Notes under the pieces: model-generated
Seen by the model: the letters and a program-made list of their open reading frames with translations, nothing else
What the model was told of the DNA's origin: nothing
Database searches by the model: none
Origin: Mesorhizobium sp. M4B.F.Ca.ET.203.01.1.1
GTDB taxonomy: Bacteria > Pseudomonadota > Alphaproteobacteria > Rhizobiales > Rhizobiaceae
Reading direction: 5' to 3'
Assembly (NCBI RefSeq): GCF_004791025.1
Contig: NZ_SRUO01000012.1
Coordinates: forward strand, 62,001-126,000
Length of the DNA: 64,000 nt
Shown: positions 53,644 to 62,343 of the stretch, piece after piece
Numbering within the stretch: the stretch's first letter is position 1
Layout of the letters: every line of letters begins with the position of its first letter
Position numbers and translations under genes: made by a program

Positions 53644-54054
53644 ATGACACCGTTCTTTGGAAACCTGCTCATCCGCGTCAACGCCGGCTTCCTGATCCTG
53701 GCATCGGCCGGCGGGCTCGCCACCGACATTGCCGGCTCGTTCTTCGGGCGCGGCGCCGAAGCCATACTGCTCGCCGACGCGCCCGGCACCGGCATCGGCT
53801 TCATCGAGGCGCACGGACTGGCCCTGATCATCGGGGTCACGCTCTCGCGCATCGCCTATTCGCGGACCTGGCATGCCTTCCTGGCTGCCGTCCACATGCT
53901 GCTCGGAACGGCAAACCTGTTGTTCTGGCAGTTCTTCATCGCCGCCGACGTGCTCGTCGTCGGCTACGTCACAACCGCGGCGCACTTTCTGTTCGTGGTT
54001 GCTCACCTCGCGGCTCTGGCGGGCACCGCCCGGCTTGCCGCGTCCCCCCGTTGA
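53644..54054 (+). CDS. Small membrane protein, four helices
   Basis: This 136-residue protein has about four hydrophobic segments: VNAGFLILASAGGLATDIAG, GLALIIGVTLSRIAY, LAAVHMLLGTANLLFWQFFIAADVLVVG and AAHFLFVVAHLAALAGTARLA. No recognised family motif is present. GAAGGGAAACG precedes the ATG. Its position after the RND pump suggests co-transcription and perhaps an accessory role in the same efflux system, but function is unknown. Confidence 0.7.
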   Translation: MTPFFGNLLIRVNAGFLILASAGGLATDIAGSFFGRGAEAILLADAPGTGIGFIEAHGLALIIGVTLSRIAYSRTWHAFLAAVHMLLGTANLLFWQFFIAADVLVVGYVTTAAHFLFVVAHLAALAGTARLAASPR

Positions 54055-54083
54055 ACTTCGATCGAGCCTTAAGGAGAGAGAAC

Positions 54084-54416
54084 ATGCGTATGAAATCAAT
54101 AACGAAAATGCGTTCGGCCGCTGCCCTGCTCGCCATCGGCATGGCCGCCGTCGAGATCATCGGCGGCACGGTGCCGGCGCTGTCGCTGGTCGGCGCGGCC
54201 GAGGCCCGCGTCGGCCATCCCTGGACGCCGCGCAGCGCCGCCGGCGTCGCCCGCCGCAACACGACATGGCGGGTGCTGAGGCACACCACCGCCTGGGTCG
54301 CGACGCTGCCGGCCGGCTGCGTCCGCACCAAGGTCAACGGCTTCGACGTCTGGCGTTGCGGCGGCACCTACTACCGGGCCTATCAGGGCCGCTACATCGT
54401 GGTCGTCGTCGATTGA
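54084..54416 (+). CDS. Small secreted protein, YXR-type repeat tail
   Basis: This 110-residue protein has a signal peptide (AAALLAIGMAAVEIIGGTVPALSLVGAAEA). The mature part of about 65 residues ends with AGCVRTKVNGFDVWRCGGTYYRAYQGRYIVVVVD, containing two Cys that could form a disulfide. The CGGTYYRAYQGRYIVV tail resembles periplasmic DUF6515-type proteins. AAGGAGAGAG precedes the ATG at 54084. It probably ends the RND operon. No function can be assigned. Confidence 0.72.
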   Translation: MRMKSITKMRSAAALLAIGMAAVEIIGGTVPALSLVGAAEARVGHPWTPRSAAGVARRNTTWRVLRHTTAWVATLPAGCVRTKVNGFDVWRCGGTYYRAYQGRYIVVVVD

Positions 54417-54430
54417 CGATCGGCCTCGGG

Positions 54431-55930
54431 CTAAACCTCGCCGAGGGCAAGCCGCACGCCTTCGGCGAGATGCTCGGCATCTGCCCGGTTCTCGAAGGGC
54501 ACGCCGCGCAGCGCGTAGTCGAGCGGCGCAAAAGCATCGCCCTCCTCGATGAGGGCGATCTGCCGCCGCGCCTTCTCCATGTCGCCCATCTGGGCATAGC
54601 AGGCCGCCAGTCGCGTCCGGATCCAGGGTGCCGGACGCGTGGCCAGTTCCAGCGCTTCCGCCGCCTGCCGGTATTCCCCCATCATATAGAGCGCCAGCGC
54701 ACGGTCGAACTGGTACCAGTGCGGGTGCAAGGGATCGATGCGGATGCCGCGCGCCAGCCAGGTCAGCGCCTCCAGCGGCCGGCCGCGCATGGTCAGCAGC
54801 ATGCCCATCTGCTCGATGCTGTCGGCATCGCAGGGATTGAGCTGCAGCGCGATGCGCATGTGGTGCTCGGCCGCCTCGTGGTCGCGCATATAGAGGCGGA
54901 TCAGCGATTGCACGCGATGGCCGGTCGGCTGGTCCGGCGACAAGGCGAGGCCCTTGTCGGCAAGGTCACGCGCGTTCTGCAGCACCGCGTCGCTGGCGCG
55001 GCCGAACTCCCCGTCCAGCGAGCGCGCCAGGGCGAGATAGGTGTAGGCCAGCCCATAATTCGGATCCTTGGCGATGGCCGCCTCGAACAAGGCCTCGGCG
55101 CCGCGCTGGTCGGTCTGGGCCGGATCGCGCAGCAGCGCAAAACCGCGCAGCAGAAGCTCATAGGCGGCGAGGCTAGTCACCGGCTTGCGTGAGGCCTGCT
55201 CGAGCCCGGCATTGGTGACCCGCGTGACCAGCCGGCTGACGATCTGCTCGACGATCTCGCCTCCGGTCGCAAACAGGCCAGCGCCCTGCGACTGGTAGCG
55301 GTCGCCCCAGAGCTGGCTGGCGGTCGCGATGTCGACCAGGCTGACGGCCACCACGACATGCTCGCCCTGCCGGCGCAGCGACCCTTCGACCAGGTAGTCG
55401 GCGCCGATGCGGGCACGGATCTGCGGCCACTCGCCACGGCCGAACGAGGAGAAGGAAAAGCTCGAATTGCGCGCCAGCACGGTGACTGTGCCGAAGCGGG
55501 CCACGCCGTTGATCAGATCCTCGGCAAAGCCGTCGACCATCGCTTCGTCGGCCGGATCGCCGCTCTCGTTGCGAAAGCGAACGACCGCCACGATCGGCTG
55601 GGAACTCATCTCGGGCGCGGGTTCCGCCTCCGCGGCAAGCATGTAGCCGCGCTTGGAGACGGTGCGCACCATATCCTCGCCAAGCACCTTGCGGATTTCG
55701 CGCACGGACTGGGTGAGCGAGTCCTCGGTGACGTAGACGCCCGGCCAGACAACATCCATCAGCTCCGCTTTCGGCACGACACGGCCCATGTTGCGGGCAA
55801 GATGCGATAGCAGGGCGTAGGCCTTGGGGCGCAGGAACAGCGGCTCGTTGACGCCGCGCAACGTGCCCATGGCGAGGTCGAGCGTGAACCCGCCAAACCG
55901 GTATACCTGATCGGCAGCCGCCGTGGTCAT
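54431..55930 (-). CDS. Winged-helix / TolB-like / TPR transcriptional regulator
   Basis: This 499-residue regulator starts with an OmpR-type winged helix (YRFGGFTLDLAMGTLRGVNEPLFLRPKAYALLSHLARNMGRVVPKAELMDVVWPGVYVTEDSLTQSVREIRKVLGED), linked to a TolB-like region (PIVAVVRFRNESGDPADEAMVDGFAEDLINGVARF, ADYLVEGSLRRQGEHV) and TPR helices to the end. This is the CadC-like architecture but with no membrane helix, so it is soluble. GGGGAAGGGGTG precedes the ATG at 55930; an upstream frame is open but unsupported. It converges with the RND operon and may regulate it; direct evidence is lacking. Confidence 0.9.
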   Translation of the reverse strand: MTTAAADQVYRFGGFTLDLAMGTLRGVNEPLFLRPKAYALLSHLARNMGRVVPKAELMDVVWPGVYVTEDSLTQSVREIRKVLGEDMVRTVSKRGYMLAAEAEPAPEMSSQPIVAVVRFRNESGDPADEAMVDGFAEDLINGVARFGTVTVLARNSSFSFSSFGRGEWPQIRARIGADYLVEGSLRRQGEHVVVAVSLVDIATASQLWGDRYQSQGAGLFATGGEIVEQIVSRLVTRVTNAGLEQASRKPVTSLAAYELLLRGFALLRDPAQTDQRGAEALFEAAIAKDPNYGLAYTYLALARSLDGEFGRASDAVLQNARDLADKGLALSPDQPTGHRVQSLIRLYMRDHEAAEHHMRIALQLNPCDADSIEQMGMLLTMRGRPLEALTWLARGIRIDPLHPHWYQFDRALALYMMGEYRQAAEALELATRPAPWIRTRLAACYAQMGDMEKARRQIALIEEGDAFAPLDYALRGVPFENRADAEHLAEGVRLALGEV

Positions 55931-56079
55931 CGGGACACCCCTTCCCCGGACAAGGATCATGCCGCTTCGAATTCCCACATCGACGGGGCATGACCGACGC
56001 ATTATTGCCCAGTGCGCAATTTGGATCAAATTGGCAGTCCGCGCGGGCATTATCGTCGGCCGGCCAAATGCGAGGAACC

Positions 56080-56912
56080 ATGAACCCGACCGAGAAAGCG
56101 CTGTGGTTTGTCGAAAGCCATCTGCCGGACGCGATTTCGCTCGACGATGTCGCGCAAAGCAGCGGCGTGTCGCGTTTCCACGTGACGCGCGCCTTCGGCG
56201 CCGCCACGGGGCGCTCGGTGATGGCTACATGCGCGCGCGCCGGCTGAGCGAGGCGGCGCGCAAGCTTGCCGGCGGCGCGCCCGACATCCTCTCGGTCGCG
56301 CTCGATGCCGGCTACGGCTCGCATGAGGCTTTCACCCGCGCCTTCCGCGACCTGTTCGGCACCACGCCGGAACTGGTGCGCGCGCAAGGCTCGACCAACA
56401 CCCTAGACCTCGTGGAGCCGATCCTGATGGACCAGTCTTTTCTCAGCAATCTCGAACCGCCGCGCTTCGAGACCAGCCGCCCCTTCCTCATCGCCGGGCT
56501 CGGCGAACGCTACAGCTGCGAGACCAGCGCCGGCATTCCGATGCTGTGGCAGCGTTTTGGACCCTATATCGGCAACATCCCCGGCGAGACCGGCGACGTC
56601 GCCTACGGCGTCTGCGTCAACGGCGACGACGCCGGCAATTTCGATTATGTCGCCGGCGTCGAGGTCAGCGATTTCTCGGAAGTGCCGAAAGAGTTCTTCC
56701 GCGTGCGCGTACCGGCGCAGAAATATGCGGTGTTCTCGCACCGCGAGCACATCTCGACCATCCGCCGCACGGTCAACACGATCTGGAACAAATGGCTGCC
56801 GGCCTCCGGCCATGAGGTCGCCGACGCGCCGGAGTTCGAGCGCTACGGCCCCGAATTCGATCCGCGCAGCGGCAATGGCGGCCTGGAGATCTGGATACCG
56901 GTGAAGGGTTAG
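56080..56912 (+). pseudogene. AraC-family regulator with GyrI-like domain, frameshifted
   Basis: Frame one encodes the first AraC helix-turn-helix (EKALWFVESHLPDAISLDDVAQSSGVSRFHVTRAFGAATGRSVM). The second helix-turn-helix (YMRARRLSEAARKLAGGAPDILSVALDAGYGSHEAFTRAF) and the GyrI-like/effector-binding domain (GIPMLWQRFGPYIGNIPGE, KYAVFSHREHISTIRRTVNTIWNKWLP, EFERYGPEFDP) continue in another frame to 56912. Adding one G in GATGGC near 56225 restores a single product of about 277 residues. The defect could be a real mutation or a sequence error. GAGGAACC precedes the ATG at 56080. Confidence 0.85.
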
Positions 56913-57844
56913 AGCGACAAATTCCAGGTCTGGCCGACCAGATCCTTGCCGAAGGAATGGTGGCGTTCTTCTTCCGTCAGTTCGAAGCCCGCCGCCTGAT
57001 AGATGCGGCGGGCCGAGCCGAGGATGTCGTTGGTCCACAGCGTCAGCGTCCTGTAGCCTTTGACGCGGGCAAAGCCGATGCATTCATCCACCAGCCGCCT
57101 GCCGATACCAAGGCCGCGCGCGGACGGCTCGACATAGAGCAGGCGAAGCTTCGCCACCTGGTCCGACTTGCGCACGAGGAAGACCGAGCCGACGACCTCT
57201 CCTTCCCGCTCGGCGATCCAGGCACGCTCCCATTTCGGATCGAACTTCCTGACGAACTCGGCCAGGATCTCGGCGACCAGCGCCTCATAGGTTTCGTCCC
57301 AGCCATAGTCCTGCGCATAGATGAGGCCCTGGCGCCGCGTGACCCAGCCGATGTCGCCGACCTGCAAGGGCCGCAATACATACGGCACCCTGGGTTCCGG
57401 CTGATCGCCGAGCAGGCGCTGCACGGTGCCCATCGCCTTGACCAGCCTGTCCTGCTCGGCCGGCGGGAGCTTGTCGAGCAAGGCCTGGACCTGCGCATGC
57501 GAGTCCTTGTTGAGCGGCGCGAAAGCATCCCTGCCCGCCTGGGTCAGCGCGATCGAGGAGCGCCGGGCGTCGGCTTCGGTAGCGGCGCGCTCGACGAGAC
57601 CGCGTTCCTCGAATTTCTTCAAGAGACGGCTGACGTAGCCGGCGTCGAGGCCGAGGTCGCGAACAAGGTCGCTGGCGACGAGGCCATCGTGATGGGCGAG
57701 CTCATAAAGCACCCGCGCCTCGGTCAGCGAGAACGGGCTCTTCAGCAGGCCTTCGTCGAGCAGGCCGATCTGGCGTGTGTAGAAGCGGTTGAAGGCGCGC
57801 ACGGCGTCGATGCGCTCCTTGCCGGGTGGATGATGGATGGTCAT
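56909..57844 (-). CDS. MarR-type regulator fused to GNAT acetyltransferase
   Basis: This 311-residue fusion has a MarR winged helix at about residues 10-145 (SLTEARVLYELAHHDGLVASDLVRDLGLDAGYVSRLLKKFEERGLVERAATEADARRSSIALT) and a GNAT domain at about 160-305, whose acetyl-CoA pyrophosphate loop is SARGLGIGRRLVDECIGFA. Such fusions are common in rhizobia. The acetyltransferase may modify the regulator's inducer or an antibiotic-like compound. A dyad just upstream fits autorepression. The start at 57844 lies shortly downstream of that promoter. Confidence 0.93.
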   Translation of the reverse strand: MTIHHPPGKERIDAVRAFNRFYTRQIGLLDEGLLKSPFSLTEARVLYELAHHDGLVASDLVRDLGLDAGYVSRLLKKFEERGLVERAATEADARRSSIALTQAGRDAFAPLNKDSHAQVQALLDKLPPAEQDRLVKAMGTVQRLLGDQPEPRVPYVLRPLQVGDIGWVTRRQGLIYAQDYGWDETYEALVAEILAEFVRKFDPKWERAWIAEREGEVVGSVFLVRKSDQVAKLRLLYVEPSARGLGIGRRLVDECIGFARVKGYRTLTLWTNDILGSARRIYQAAGFELTEEERHHSFGKDLVGQTWNLSL

Positions 57845-57877
57845 GGCGCTTCTCCTGTCAGGGAGAAGATTGGCTAT

Positions 57878-57898
57878 TTAGTTGACGGAGTCAAGTAA
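57878..57898 (-). promoter_or_regulatory. MarR-type operator upstream of the marR-GNAT fusion
   Basis: TTAGTTGAC and GTCAAGTAA form 9-bp inverted arms (one mismatch) around GGA. The core TTGAC-N3-GTCAA is a typical MarR-family operator. Read on the minus strand it contains TTGACT, a good -35 element, so binding would block transcription. Confidence 0.65.
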
Positions 57899-57976
57899 AT
57901 GCTTGCTCGAAGCACCAGACAGAACGCCTGAGGCTGGCGGGACAGCGAAGGATCACGGCAACGGCCGTTGGCCACC

Positions 57977-59110
57977 TCACCCCATCGGCAAGGCTGGCCA
58001 GCGCTCGACAATGTGTCCGCCCGAAAACACCGCGATCGAGCCAAAGTGCTGCAGCACGGCCTCGCTCTGCGTCGGACGCAGGAAGGCGCAGTCGCCGGGC
58101 TTCACGTCGGCTCCGGCCGGCAGGGCCATGAACTGCTGGTTGGAGGACAGGCCCATCAGGCCGTTCACCTTCATGCCCTGCGGAAATACCGGCCCGGCCA
58201 TCCACTTGCCGCCGTAGAGATAGCAGCCCTTGCGCGGGAACAGGCCAAGCGCCGTGAGCATCCGCGACACCGAGGCCGGCCCCGGCAGCACCGGCTCCAC
58301 CACCTTCAGAATCGGCGTCGCGATGAAGGCAGCAGGCTGGAGGCCATCCAGGCCGGGCACGTCGAAATCGCTGGGCAGCACGAAAGCGGAGCCGATCGAG
58401 ACTTCGTTGGCGACCCCGCCATGGTGCAGCAACGCCGTCTTCGAGCCGCCTATGTTCAGGATGCGCCGCTGATCCTCGCCGAGGCTGTCGGCGAATTCCT
58501 CGGCCAGCGCCTGGGCTTTCCTCAGCGCGCCGCCCTGGCCGCCGAACAGGCCGGGGATTTCCGGCGCGTGCGCCTCGTAGGCCATGATGCCTTCGCAGCG
58601 CAGGCCGTTCGGGATGGTCAGCGCCTTTATGTCCTCGGGGCTGGCGAATCCGCCGCGATGCAGCCCGACATCGATCTCGAAGGCAAAGCGCAGGTCGGTG
58701 CCAAGTTCGGCCGCCAGCGCGCCATACTCGGCCAGCCGCTGTTCGGTGTCGATCAGCCAGCAGACGCGCGACCAGGCGGCGCCGCCCTTGGTGAGCGCGG
58801 CTCTCGCCGCGCCGACCGGCATCGGCTTGCCGTAGAGCAGATCCGCCTCGGGAAAGGCGTCGAGTACGGCCTGCGTAATCGGCGGATGGAAGGTCATGAA
58901 ACGGCTGGAGCCGAGCGCGCCGGCAATATGCTGAAGCAGCGGCATGGAGGCGAGCGACTTGTCGACCAGCCGCGCGGCGAGGCCCGGCGCCAGTCTTTCC
59001 TTCACCAGCGCGATGTTGCGGTCGAGCCGGTCGCGGTCGAGCACGAGCGCGGGCTGGAAGATGCCGGCTTGCCTAAGCGCCTCGGAGAGATCGGCGAAAT
59101 AGGCGCTCAT
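57977..59110 (-). CDS. PLP-dependent amino-acid deaminase/aldolase (DSD1 / alanine racemase N-type)
   Basis: This 377-residue protein has the alanine-racemase-like barrel of D-threonine aldolase and D-serine dehydratase: ALVLDRDRLDRNIALVKERL, ARLVDKSLASMPLLQHI (the probable PLP lysine), FAFEIDVGLHRGGFASPEDI and GAFVLPSDFD-like segments. The C-terminal beta domain has YGGKWMAGPVFPQGMKVNGLMGLSSNQQ and QLGDCAFLRPTQSEAVLQHFG-like residues that bind metal in relatives. It probably cleaves or deaminates a D-hydroxy amino acid; the substrate is unknown. The start overlaps the lactone oxidase stop by four bases, so the two enzymes are coupled. Confidence 0.85.
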   Translation of the reverse strand: MSAYFADLSEALRQAGIFQPALVLDRDRLDRNIALVKERLAPGLAARLVDKSLASMPLLQHIAGALGSSRFMTFHPPITQAVLDAFPEADLLYGKPMPVGAARAALTKGGAAWSRVCWLIDTEQRLAEYGALAAELGTDLRFAFEIDVGLHRGGFASPEDIKALTIPNGLRCEGIMAYEAHAPEIPGLFGGQGGALRKAQALAEEFADSLGEDQRRILNIGGSKTALLHHGGVANEVSIGSAFVLPSDFDVPGLDGLQPAAFIATPILKVVEPVLPGPASVSRMLTALGLFPRKGCYLYGGKWMAGPVFPQGMKVNGLMGLSSNQQFMALPAGADVKPGDCAFLRPTQSEAVLQHFGSIAVFSGGHIVERWPALPMG

Positions 59111-60387
59111 GTGTCGATGCCGAACAGGCTGGCCATGTAGGGCGACACGAAACGGTTTTCGGGATCGATATCGCGCCGCACCGCCATGGCGTCATCCCAG
59201 CGCGGATAGAGTTTCTTGAAATCCGCGGCCTTCAGGCTGTGCATCTTGCCCCAATGCGGCCTGCCGCCATACTTGCGGAAGATCGGCTCGGCCGCCCGCA
59301 TGAAGGGCTCGGGATCGTTGGCCGCATCGTGGTGGATGGCGATCGAGCAGGTGAGCCTTTTGTGGAAGGGCGAAAGCCAGAATTCGTCCGGCGCAACCGA
59401 ACGCACCTCCATCGGGAAGTAGACTTCCGGGAAGCGCTTCTCGGTGAGCTCGATGATCTCGGCCAGCGCCTTCGGCCCCTCCTCGAACGGCAGGTGATAT
59501 TCCATCTCGTTGAACTTGGTCTGCCGATCGCTGGCATAGACGTTGAGCCAGTCCTGCACATAGTCCTCGGCCGGCAGCTTGGCGATCGCGCCCAGGATCA
59601 GCCGGCGGCGCAGCGACGGCAGCCAGGCGAGCGCGGTACGCAGCTTGCGCAGCGTCGCCAGCCCCGCCTCGTCCTCCTCGGTCGGTCGCGCGGTGGTCGC
59701 GGCGTCGGAGAGATCGCTGGCGATGAACTGCGCGTAGCCGGAGAAAGGTATGTAGTAGAACTCGGCCGAACGATGCGCAGCCAGCATCGTCTCGAAGTCT
59801 TTCAGCATCTCGGCGATCGGCAGCACCCATTTGCGGCGGCGCAGGCGGTAGGTCGGCATGTTGTTCATCGTCACTTCGGTGAGGATGCCGAAGGCGCCGA
59901 GCGCGACGCCGGTGGCGTGGATCATGTCCTGGTCCCCTGCCCGGCTGTATTCGCGCAGTTTGCCTGTCCCGTCGACGAACTGCAGCGTCTCCAACTGCGT
60001 ATGGTAGGCGCCGAGCTTCGGGCCGGAGCCATGCGTGGCGGTGCCCAGCGCGCCGCCGATCGCCTGCTTGTCGATGTCGCCCATGTTGGGCAGGCCCTGG
60101 CCGATGCCTTGCAGCAAATGCATCAGCGGGCCGAGCCTCGTGCCGGCTCGCAGCCGCGCCCTGCTGGTCGCGGTATCATGCGAGACCAGCCCCTCGATCT
60201 TCTCCAGCGAGACGATGGTGCCGTCGGACTTGACCAGCGGCGTGAAGGAGTGGCCGGCGCCGGCGACGCGCAGCGGACCGGGCGCGATGCGCACCAGATC
60301 GGCAAGCTCACCGGCATCGGCGGGAGCGGCGATCAGCTTGGGCGCGGCCTGCACCAGGCCCGACCAGTTGCTCCAGGCGTTCGGCAT
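59107..60387 (-). CDS. D-arabinono-1,4-lactone oxidase family FAD enzyme
   Basis: This 426-residue protein has an N-terminal PCMH-type FAD domain (PGPLRVAGAGHSFTPLVKSDGTIVSLEKIEGLV, MGDIDKQAIGGALGTATHGSG) and a C-terminal ALO domain (GGRPHWGKMHSL, KLYPRWDDAMAVRRDIDPENRFVSPYMASLFG). Related enzymes oxidise sugar lactones or alditols with oxygen. The His in ATHGSG is at the usual covalent-FAD position, although the attachment cannot be confirmed here. It sits between an MFS transporter (13 bases upstream) and the PLP enzyme. Physiological substrate unknown. Confidence 0.9.
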   Translation of the reverse strand: MPNAWSNWSGLVQAAPKLIAAPADAGELADLVRIAPGPLRVAGAGHSFTPLVKSDGTIVSLEKIEGLVSHDTATSRARLRAGTRLGPLMHLLQGIGQGLPNMGDIDKQAIGGALGTATHGSGPKLGAYHTQLETLQFVDGTGKLREYSRAGDQDMIHATGVALGAFGILTEVTMNNMPTYRLRRRKWVLPIAEMLKDFETMLAAHRSAEFYYIPFSGYAQFIASDLSDAATTARPTEEDEAGLATLRKLRTALAWLPSLRRRLILGAIAKLPAEDYVQDWLNVYASDRQTKFNEMEYHLPFEEGPKALAEIIELTEKRFPEVYFPMEVRSVAPDEFWLSPFHKRLTCSIAIHHDAANDPEPFMRAAEPIFRKYGGRPHWGKMHSLKAADFKKLYPRWDDAMAVRRDIDPENRFVSPYMASLFGIDT

Positions 60388-60400
60388 CGCGCTTCTCCGC

Positions 60401-61582
60401 TCAGGCGACGGCGCGGCGGCGCCGCGTCACGAGGATGAACAGGCCGAGCAGCGCGACGCTGGCGGCGGCGCTGGCGGCGGCGAATTCCGGCACCGGCCGG
60501 AAATCCTTGTCGATCAGCAGCGAGGCGGCAATTGGGCCGATCGCCAGGCCGAAGAGCTGGGCCGCCGGCACCAGAAGCACCGCGGTGCGGGTCTCGTCGG
60601 CGGTGATCGCCAGGCGGATCTGGTAGGGAACGATGAACAGCAGGATGAAGCCCATCACCAAAGCGGCGACCCAGAATATCGTCAGGCCAGGTCCGCTGGC
60701 GAAAATCAGGGAGCAGACAAGAGCGACGGCGCCGATGGCGGTGATCGCCAGGCGATAGTCGAGGCGCGCCTCGAAGACCGTCGCGGTCAGGGCGCCGACC
60801 ACCTGAGCGGCGAGGCTTGCCGACACCATCAGGCCGACCGTGCGGCCGTCGATGCCGAACTGCGCCCCGAGCGGCTCGAGGAAGGCCCAGATCGCGCCGA
60901 AGAACATGAAGTAGCAGAAGATCGAGAGCAGCGCGGCGATCGATCCGGGCGTCAGCACATTGGCGAAATGCTCATCCTTCGGCAGGTCGGCATAGTCGTC
61001 CGGCACGATCCAGGCGACCGCCAGCGAGGCGAGGCAGACCACGCCGAGGGCGAGGAAGCCGCCGGACGCGCTGGCGACCGGGACGACATAGAGCGCCAGG
61101 GTCAGCGCCAGCGCGCATTGCGCCAAGGTCTGCACGGTGACGAAATAGCCGCCGATGCGCTCGGCCCGGCGCGACCGGGCGATCAGCTCGGTGGCGACGG
61201 CGACCAGCCCGCCCTCGGCAAGCCCGGCCAGGCTGCGTGCGCCGATCAGCGCGTTGGCGCCGGCGGCATAGGCCGTCCACCAGTTGGCCGCCGCCAGCAG
61301 GAGCAGGAGGATGGCGCTCTTCCAGCGCATGTTGCGGGCCGACAGGGCCATGGCCACGACGCCCGAGCCGATGGCGATGGCGATCATCTCGGCGGTGGCG
61401 ACCAGCGCCAGCTCGTCGCCGGTGACATGGCCTTCGGTGTAGAGCGCGCCGAGCAGCACCGGCTGAAGCCCGAGGATCAGCAGGCCGACCGAACCGATCC
61501 ACAGCGCCGAAGCGAGCTGCGGGCCGCTCGGATTGCCGACCAGCCAGTCGCCGCCGTCCGTCTCGCCGGCTTGTGTAACCAA
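60401..61582 (-). CDS. MFS transporter
   Basis: This inner-membrane protein of about 393 residues has some 12 hydrophobic segments, starting ASALWIGSVGLLILGLQPVLLGAL and ending ASVALLGLFILVTRRRRAVA. It lacks clear sugar or drug signatures, so the direction and substrate are open. The TTG at 61582 is chosen because GAGGAGG lies six bases upstream; a TTG at 61627 would overlap the probable operator. It is the first gene of the operon with lactone oxidase and PLP enzyme and is divergent from a TetR gene. Confidence 0.85.
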   Translation of the reverse strand: MVTQAGETDGGDWLVGNPSGPQLASALWIGSVGLLILGLQPVLLGALYTEGHVTGDELALVATAEMIAIAIGSGVVAMALSARNMRWKSAILLLLLAAANWWTAYAAGANALIGARSLAGLAEGGLVAVATELIARSRRAERIGGYFVTVQTLAQCALALTLALYVVPVASASGGFLALGVVCLASLAVAWIVPDDYADLPKDEHFANVLTPGSIAALLSIFCYFMFFGAIWAFLEPLGAQFGIDGRTVGLMVSASLAAQVVGALTATVFEARLDYRLAITAIGAVALVCSLIFASGPGLTIFWVAALVMGFILLFIVPYQIRLAITADETRTAVLLVPAAQLFGLAIGPIAASLLIDKDFRPVPEFAAASAAASVALLGLFILVTRRRRAVA

Positions 61583-61620
61583 AGGCGCCTCCTCAACGTC
61601 CTTGCCGCATCGCCAAAAAA

Positions 61621-61635
61621 CTGACAATCTGTCAG
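61621..61635. promoter_or_regulatory. TetR-type operator in the MFS / tetR divergent gap
   Basis: CTGACA-ATC-TGTCAG is a perfect 6-bp dyad with a 3-base centre, followed by AT-rich DNA (ACTGATAGTTAATCATG). It lies between the divergent MFS operon and the tetR gene, where TetR regulators usually bind, and would cover the MFS promoter. Confidence 0.6.
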
Positions 61636-61710
61636 CATTTCTGGAAACTGATAGTTAATCATGTTTCTTGTCAACCGGAATTTTGGACCTCTCGCGAGAG
61701 ATCGGGCGCA

Positions 61711-62337
61711 ATGAGCGAAGCAAGGCGATTGGCGACGGCGCCCAGGCGCAGGCCGAAGCAGGAGCGCAGCCGCGAGCGCATCGACGCGATCCTTTCGACG
61801 ACCATGCGGCTGATCGGCGAGAAAGGCATCGACGCCGTCACGATGAAGGAAGTGGGTGCGCTGGCCGGCGGACCGATCGCCACCGTCTATCACTATTTCC
61901 CCAACAAATCGGCGATCCTGGCGATGCTCTACGAGCGCTTCGCGGAGGAGAGCCGCGCGCGCTTCGGCGCCATCATCGCCGGGATCCGCGGGGTGGACGA
62001 TGTGACGTCGGCCGCGGATCGGCTGCTCGACGACTACTACAGTCGCGTGGCGGCGGATCCGGCCATCCAGGACCTGCAGAACGCGATCCAGGCCGACAAG
62101 GCGCTGCAGAACCTCGACATCGCCGAGACCAGGCAGCAGGCGAAAATGTTCTGCGACCATGTCGGCCCGATGCTTGAGCCGGAGCGGCGCGAGGCGTTCG
62201 GCCGCGTGGTGTTCTTGGTCTTCCAGCTTGCCGGCGGCGTGGTGCGGCTGGCGCTGACACAGGATGAGGCCGAGAGCCGGCGCACGATCGATGACTACCG
62301 GTCGATCATCCACACGCAGTTGCGGCTGTTCCTCTGA
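61711..62337 (+). CDS. TetR-family transcriptional repressor
   Basis: This 208-residue regulator has the TetR DNA-binding domain RRRPKQERSRERIDAILSTTMRLIGEKGIDAVTMKEVGALAGGPIATVYHYFPNKSAILAMLYERFAEE and a helical ligand-binding domain of normal length. An Arg-rich N-terminus precedes it. It is divergent from the MFS operon with a dyad in the gap, so it probably represses that operon until its unknown inducer is present. Confidence 0.93.
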   Translation: MSEARRLATAPRRRPKQERSRERIDAILSTTMRLIGEKGIDAVTMKEVGALAGGPIATVYHYFPNKSAILAMLYERFAEESRARFGAIIAGIRGVDDVTSAADRLLDDYYSRVAADPAIQDLQNAIQADKALQNLDIAETRQQAKMFCDHVGPMLEPERREAFGRVVFLVFQLAGGVVRLALTQDEAESRRTIDDYRSIIHTQLRLFL

Positions 62338-62343
62338 TCGGCG

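Noticed and set aside
50401..54099. 1232-residue open frame on the minus strand
   Set aside because: It is antisense to the RND pump and monooxygenase end. The product is a low-complexity His/Arg/Asp/Gly shadow caused by the GC-rich third positions of the real genes.
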